Positions 61,125 to 64,000 of a stretch of 64,000 nucleotides of DNA are shown one piece after another. Below the pieces are notes generated by a model, which did no database searches, was not told where the DNA came from, and saw nothing but the letters and a program-made list of their open reading frames with translations. The position numbers and the translations under genes are program-made. Origin of the DNA: Salinispora arenicola (lineage in GTDB: Bacteria; Actinomycetota; Actinomycetes; Mycobacteriales; Micromonosporaceae); assembly GCF_006716065.1 (NCBI RefSeq), contig NZ_VFOL01000001.1, positions 5,518,001-5,582,000 on the forward strand, given 5' to 3'. How positions within the stretch are numbered: position 1 is the first letter of the stretch; every line of letters starts with the position of its first letter.

Positions 61125-63530
61125 CTAGCGATCAGTCTCGGTTACGGTCGATTCATCGGTATTCGCGGCGTTCGCGCCAGTGTCCTTGTCACTCAGGCGC
61201 TCAGCGTCGGCTCGGCCGCGCAGGCTGCCGCTCTGGTAGGACGTCATCATGCGTCGCACCTGGTCGGGGGAACGGACAGGTTCGCTGTCGCCCCTGTCCT
61301 CAGTCGTGCTGGAATTGGCACGCAGTTGCGGTGCCAGGTTGTTCTGGCGCACACGAATAGGTAGCCCACCGAGCGTGTGGGACTGCTGCGACTGCCCCTC
61401 CGCCCCGACGGATGCCCCGGCTGCCGGTCGGGGAGTCGTCGCGGCATCCGCCGGCCGGGTCACGCGTGGCGGGTCCTGACGTACGGAGGGCACGCCGAAC
61501 CTGGGCGTCGGTACCGTCAAGACGGGCACTGTGGGAGCGTCGAGCGGGCTCCCGGCCGTGGGCCTCGGCGCCCGGCTTCCGTACGCCCCAGCGCCGGCGG
61601 AGGCGGCGGGCACAGCCGGCCGGTCCGGAGTCGGCACGGTGGTACGGACGTCCGCGCTGGTGATGAGATCCGCAGGAATCAGAACAATGGCGGTGGTGCC
61701 GCCGTACGGTGACGCCTTCAGGTGCACTCCGAGCTTGTGTCGCGCGGCCAGCCGACTGACCACGAACAGTCCGAGCCTGTTGGCGTTCTCCAGCTGGAAC
61801 TGCTGATCGCTGGCGATCTGTTCGTTGGCGGCAGCCAGTTCTTCCGCGTCCATCCCGAGCCCTCGGTCCTCCACCTCGATGGCGAAGCCGTGCCCGACGC
61901 TCTCTCCCCGCACGCGTACCTCGGTTTGTGGGGGCGAGAAGGACAGCGCGTTCTCGATCAGTTCCGCGAGGAGGTGACTCACGTCGCCGACGACGCGGCC
62001 GGCGAGCCCGACGGGAGGGAGGGGCATGACGGTGACTCGGGCGTAGTCCTCGACTTCCTGGACGGCGCCGCGAACGACGTCGACCATGGGTACATCGCGA
62101 CGCCAGGCGCGCCCTGAGGTCGCCCCGGAGAGCACGACGAGGTTTTCGGCGTTACGGCGCATCCGGACGGCGAGGTGGTCGACGCGGAAGAGGTCCTCGA
62201 GTTCCTCGGCGTCGTGTTCCCGACGCTCCATCGCGTCGAGCAGGCTGACCTGTCGGTGGACGAGGACCTGGGTACGGCGAGCAAGGCTGAGGAACACGTC
62301 CCGGACGGTGCGGCGAAGCTCGGCCTGCTCTGCCGCGGTGCGGATGGCGGTTTCCTGGACCCTGTTGAACGCCTGCCCCACCTGGCCGATCTCGTCGTCG
62401 CCGAAGTTCAGCGGCGGGGCTTCGGCGGCGACGTCGACCTTCTCCCCGCGGCCGAGCCGTTCGACCACACCCGGCAACCGCTCGTCGGCCAGTTGGTACG
62501 CGGCGGCCCGCAGGCGCTGCAACTGTGCGACCAGCGCACGGGCCGTGGTGACGGACACAACGATCGAGGCGACGACGGCCAGCAGGCCCAGACCGGCGGC
62601 CAGCACCAGCCGAACGATCACCCAGGTGGCGACCGGAGCAGCCCGGTCCACCAGGGCATCGCCGGCGTCGAGCACCATCTCCTGCAACTCGGTCAGGGCG
62701 GCCTCGACGCTGCCATCCCATTCCTGGATCGGGATGGGCGGGCTGGAGGTCCCCCGTTGCCCGGTGAGAATGCGCTCCTCCAGGGTGCGCAGCTGGGTGA
62801 ATGCTCGCCCGGCGACCACCTGCTCGAACTGGGTGCGTTCCGGCGTACGCAGCTGTTCTACGGCCCGTTCGGTGAGGAACCGCCGCGCGGCGACGAACTC
62901 GGTGAACCGCATGTTCTCCGCCGCGGTGACCTGACCGGCCGCGAGCGCCCCGGAGAGCAGGGCGTCCTCCTGGGAAATCAGCTCACGGATCCGGTACAGC
63001 TCGATCAGGTTGCGGGTGTCCGCCTCGATGTCCCTGTCGTCGAGGCCACCGACCACGTCGTAGAGCTTGAACAGGGAGCTGATCACGTCTGTGTAGACCT
63101 GCGCGGTGTGGGCCCGACTGATACTACGGTTGTCGATCGATCGCCGGGCCTCGGGCAGGCTGTCGAGCGCGCTGATGGCGTCGCTGACCGTCCGCTCGGC
63201 CTCGGCGTTGGCAACGAGCCGGGCCGACCAGCTCTGGGCGGTCGAGGTGAAGTCGGCGATGGCAGCGTCGACCCGCTTCCGACTGGCGGCGAGCATCTCC
63301 TGGCGAGCGGGGCTGGCTGAACCGAGCTCAGCTGTGGACAGTCGACGCTCGACCTGGAGTTCCAGCAGCAGGGGCTCGCTCGGGCCCACGATCCGGCTGT
63401 CGATCGTCTGGACGCCGAGCAGGTTCACGCCGTCGCTCACTGTCACCCAGGCGGCGAACGCCCACAGCGCGAACAGCGAGGCCAGGAGAGCAACAATCTT
63501 CGCACGCAGATTCGTACTGCGAGACCGCAT
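61125..63530 (-). CDS. Sensor histidine kinase-like protein with NIT domain (CvnA-like)
   Basis: 801 residues. TM1 near the start (KIVALLASLFALWAFAAWV), an extracellular nitrate/nitrite-sensing-like helical domain (about 35-300), TM2 (VIVRLVLAAGLGLLAVVASIVV), HAMP, and a C-terminal HATPase domain (LLAELIENALSFSPPQTEVRV, DRGLGMDAEELAAANEQI). The long Pro/Ala tail is disordered. It lacks a clear response regulator partner, as in all conservons. It heads the four-gene unit. Confidence 0.92.
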   Translation of the reverse strand: MRSRSTNLRAKIVALLASLFALWAFAAWVTVSDGVNLLGVQTIDSRIVGPSEPLLLELQVERRLSTAELGSASPARQEMLAASRKRVDAAIADFTSTAQSWSARLVANAEAERTVSDAISALDSLPEARRSIDNRSISRAHTAQVYTDVISSLFKLYDVVGGLDDRDIEADTRNLIELYRIRELISQEDALLSGALAAGQVTAAENMRFTEFVAARRFLTERAVEQLRTPERTQFEQVVAGRAFTQLRTLEERILTGQRGTSSPPIPIQEWDGSVEAALTELQEMVLDAGDALVDRAAPVATWVIVRLVLAAGLGLLAVVASIVVSVTTARALVAQLQRLRAAAYQLADERLPGVVERLGRGEKVDVAAEAPPLNFGDDEIGQVGQAFNRVQETAIRTAAEQAELRRTVRDVFLSLARRTQVLVHRQVSLLDAMERREHDAEELEDLFRVDHLAVRMRRNAENLVVLSGATSGRAWRRDVPMVDVVRGAVQEVEDYARVTVMPLPPVGLAGRVVGDVSHLLAELIENALSFSPPQTEVRVRGESVGHGFAIEVEDRGLGMDAEELAAANEQIASDQQFQLENANRLGLFVVSRLAARHKLGVHLKASPYGGTTAIVLIPADLITSADVRTTVPTPDRPAVPAASAGAGAYGSRAPRPTAGSPLDAPTVPVLTVPTPRFGVPSVRQDPPRVTRPADAATTPRPAAGASVGAEGQSQQSHTLGGLPIRVRQNNLAPQLRANSSTTEDRGDSEPVRSPDQVRRMMTSYQSGSLRGRADAERLSDKDTGANAANTDESTVTETDR

Positions 63531-63775
63531 TAGACCGTCCCATGTCGGGCATCAGGAACTTGTCGGCAATGCTTACCGAACAAGCCATTCGGGTGTGCAG
63601 ACCGGGGCACGGTAGCAGCAATCTGACTCATCACTCAAGGGCGCCAGGTACGCCCGTAATTACAGAAGGTGAACGCACCGATGGGACCTGGGAGATCGAC
63701 GACACTCGTCAAATAAGGAACCCGGACCAGCCCGGCTGGGACCAGCGGGGCCAGCCGGGGACGGGTTTGGTTCGG
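63531..63775. other. Intergenic region before the conservon
   Basis: About 245 bases upstream of the kinase gene; contains a terminator-like inverted repeat and presumably the conservon promoter. Confidence 0.4.
63731..63759 (-). terminator. 9-bp inverted repeat after the cyclase-like gene
   Basis: CCCGGCTGG (63731-63739) and CCAGCCGGG (63751-63759) with an 11-base loop, just past the stop of the gene cut by the right edge. Confidence 0.5.
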
Positions 63776-64000
63776 TCAGGCCGTCGCGGGGCCGGCGGCG
63801 CCCGCGAGGTGCCGAGCGGCCACCACAGCCGCACGGACGATCATGGCGGGTCGGTACAGGTCCTTGTCATGCCACAGCGGCGGCCCGGGGTCGTGCGCCG
63901 TCGTACCCTCGGTGAGATAGGCGTGGCCGCGTCGGATGGCCTCGTCAGCGCCGGGCCGGCCGCGGCCCACGGTGGCGAGGACCTGCACCGCGTAGGCCGT
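63776..64000 (-). CDS. C-terminus of a terpene cyclase/prenyltransferase-like protein (5' end outside window)
   Basis: Only the last 74 residues are in the window: TAYAVQVLATVGRGRPGADE, then HAYLTEG, LWHDKDLYRPAMIVRAAVVAA. The periodic helix with the KDLYRP motif resembles the end of class II terpene cyclases and related alpha-barrel proteins. The frame continues beyond the edge. The assignment is moderate because the DXDD active-site region is not visible. Confidence 0.5.
   Translation of the reverse strand, partial: TAYAVQVLATVGRGRPGADEAIRRGHAYLTEGTTAHDPGPPLWHDKDLYRPAMIVRAAVVAARHLAGAAGPATA

Overview
The window is about 64 kb of very GC-rich DNA with GTG/ATG starts. Its gene order is the conserved actinobacterial housekeeping order. 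The markers are ThyX instead of ThyA, a polynucleotide phosphorylase with an RG-rich tail, an IF-2 with a glycine-rich N-terminal half, DUF397/XRE pairs, an F420-type DUF385 reductase and a conservon (histidine kinase, roadblock, DUF742, small GTPase). Together they point to a Micromonosporaceae-like actinomycete (Micromonospora/Salinispora type). This is inferred from gene content; no database search was run.

Layout. Positions 1-32.5 kb hold a long, mostly minus-strand information-processing block. Read in the direction of transcription (right to left) it is rimP, nusA, ylxR, infB, DUF503, rbfA, nrnA-like DHH phosphoesterase, MATE exporter, truB, ribF, rpsO, pnp, an M16 peptidase, dapB, GT87, an AlkZ-like protein, DUF2752, thyX, dapA, rnj, ftsK and rimO. 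Small plus-strand genes are interspersed: a sugE-type SMR exporter, two YbjN proteins, a GNAT and a tail-anchored protein. Positions 32.6-34.2 kb carry a Tat-lipoprotein/ferritin-like pair and a DUF385 reductase, followed by a degenerate 37-bp tandem repeat. Positions 34.4-40.7 kb carry a VIT1 family protein with map, a PAS-GGDEF-EAL c-di-GMP enzyme, a DUF574-type methyltransferase and a thiolase.

Positions 41-44.5 kb look accessory. A cystine-type SDF symporter is preceded by a cysteine attenuator leader peptide that was not in the supplied ORFs. It is followed by a DUF664/DinB protein, a truncated cREC remnant and a MerR regulator. At 44.5-52.9 kb the isoprenoid/envelope set dxr-rseP-ispG and its usual DUF4081-GNAT partner are separated by a block of about 3.8 kb containing PadR, a tautomerase, two SDRs and an XRE/MmyB regulator.

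Positions 52.9-59.7 kb are accessory. They hold an XRE-DUF397 pair divergent from a leader-peptide/DivIVA-domain/hypothetical operon, a secreted small protein, a nitrilase-fold enzyme, a Clp_N-HTH protein with two perfect 17-bp operator palindromes, a three-hairpin terminator array, and a low-GC DUF1254 gene whose signal peptide is out of frame. Positions 59.7-63.5 kb hold a complete conservon, and the right edge cuts into the C-terminus of a terpene cyclase/prenyltransferase-like gene.

The observations most worth follow-up are the cysteine leader peptide whose Cys codon overlaps a hairpin arm in front of the symporter, the paired operators of the Clp_N-HTH gene, the structured leader before the DivIVA-domain operon, and the signal-peptide frameshift of the DUF1254 gene. 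No tRNA, rRNA, CRISPR array or insertion sequence was recognised.
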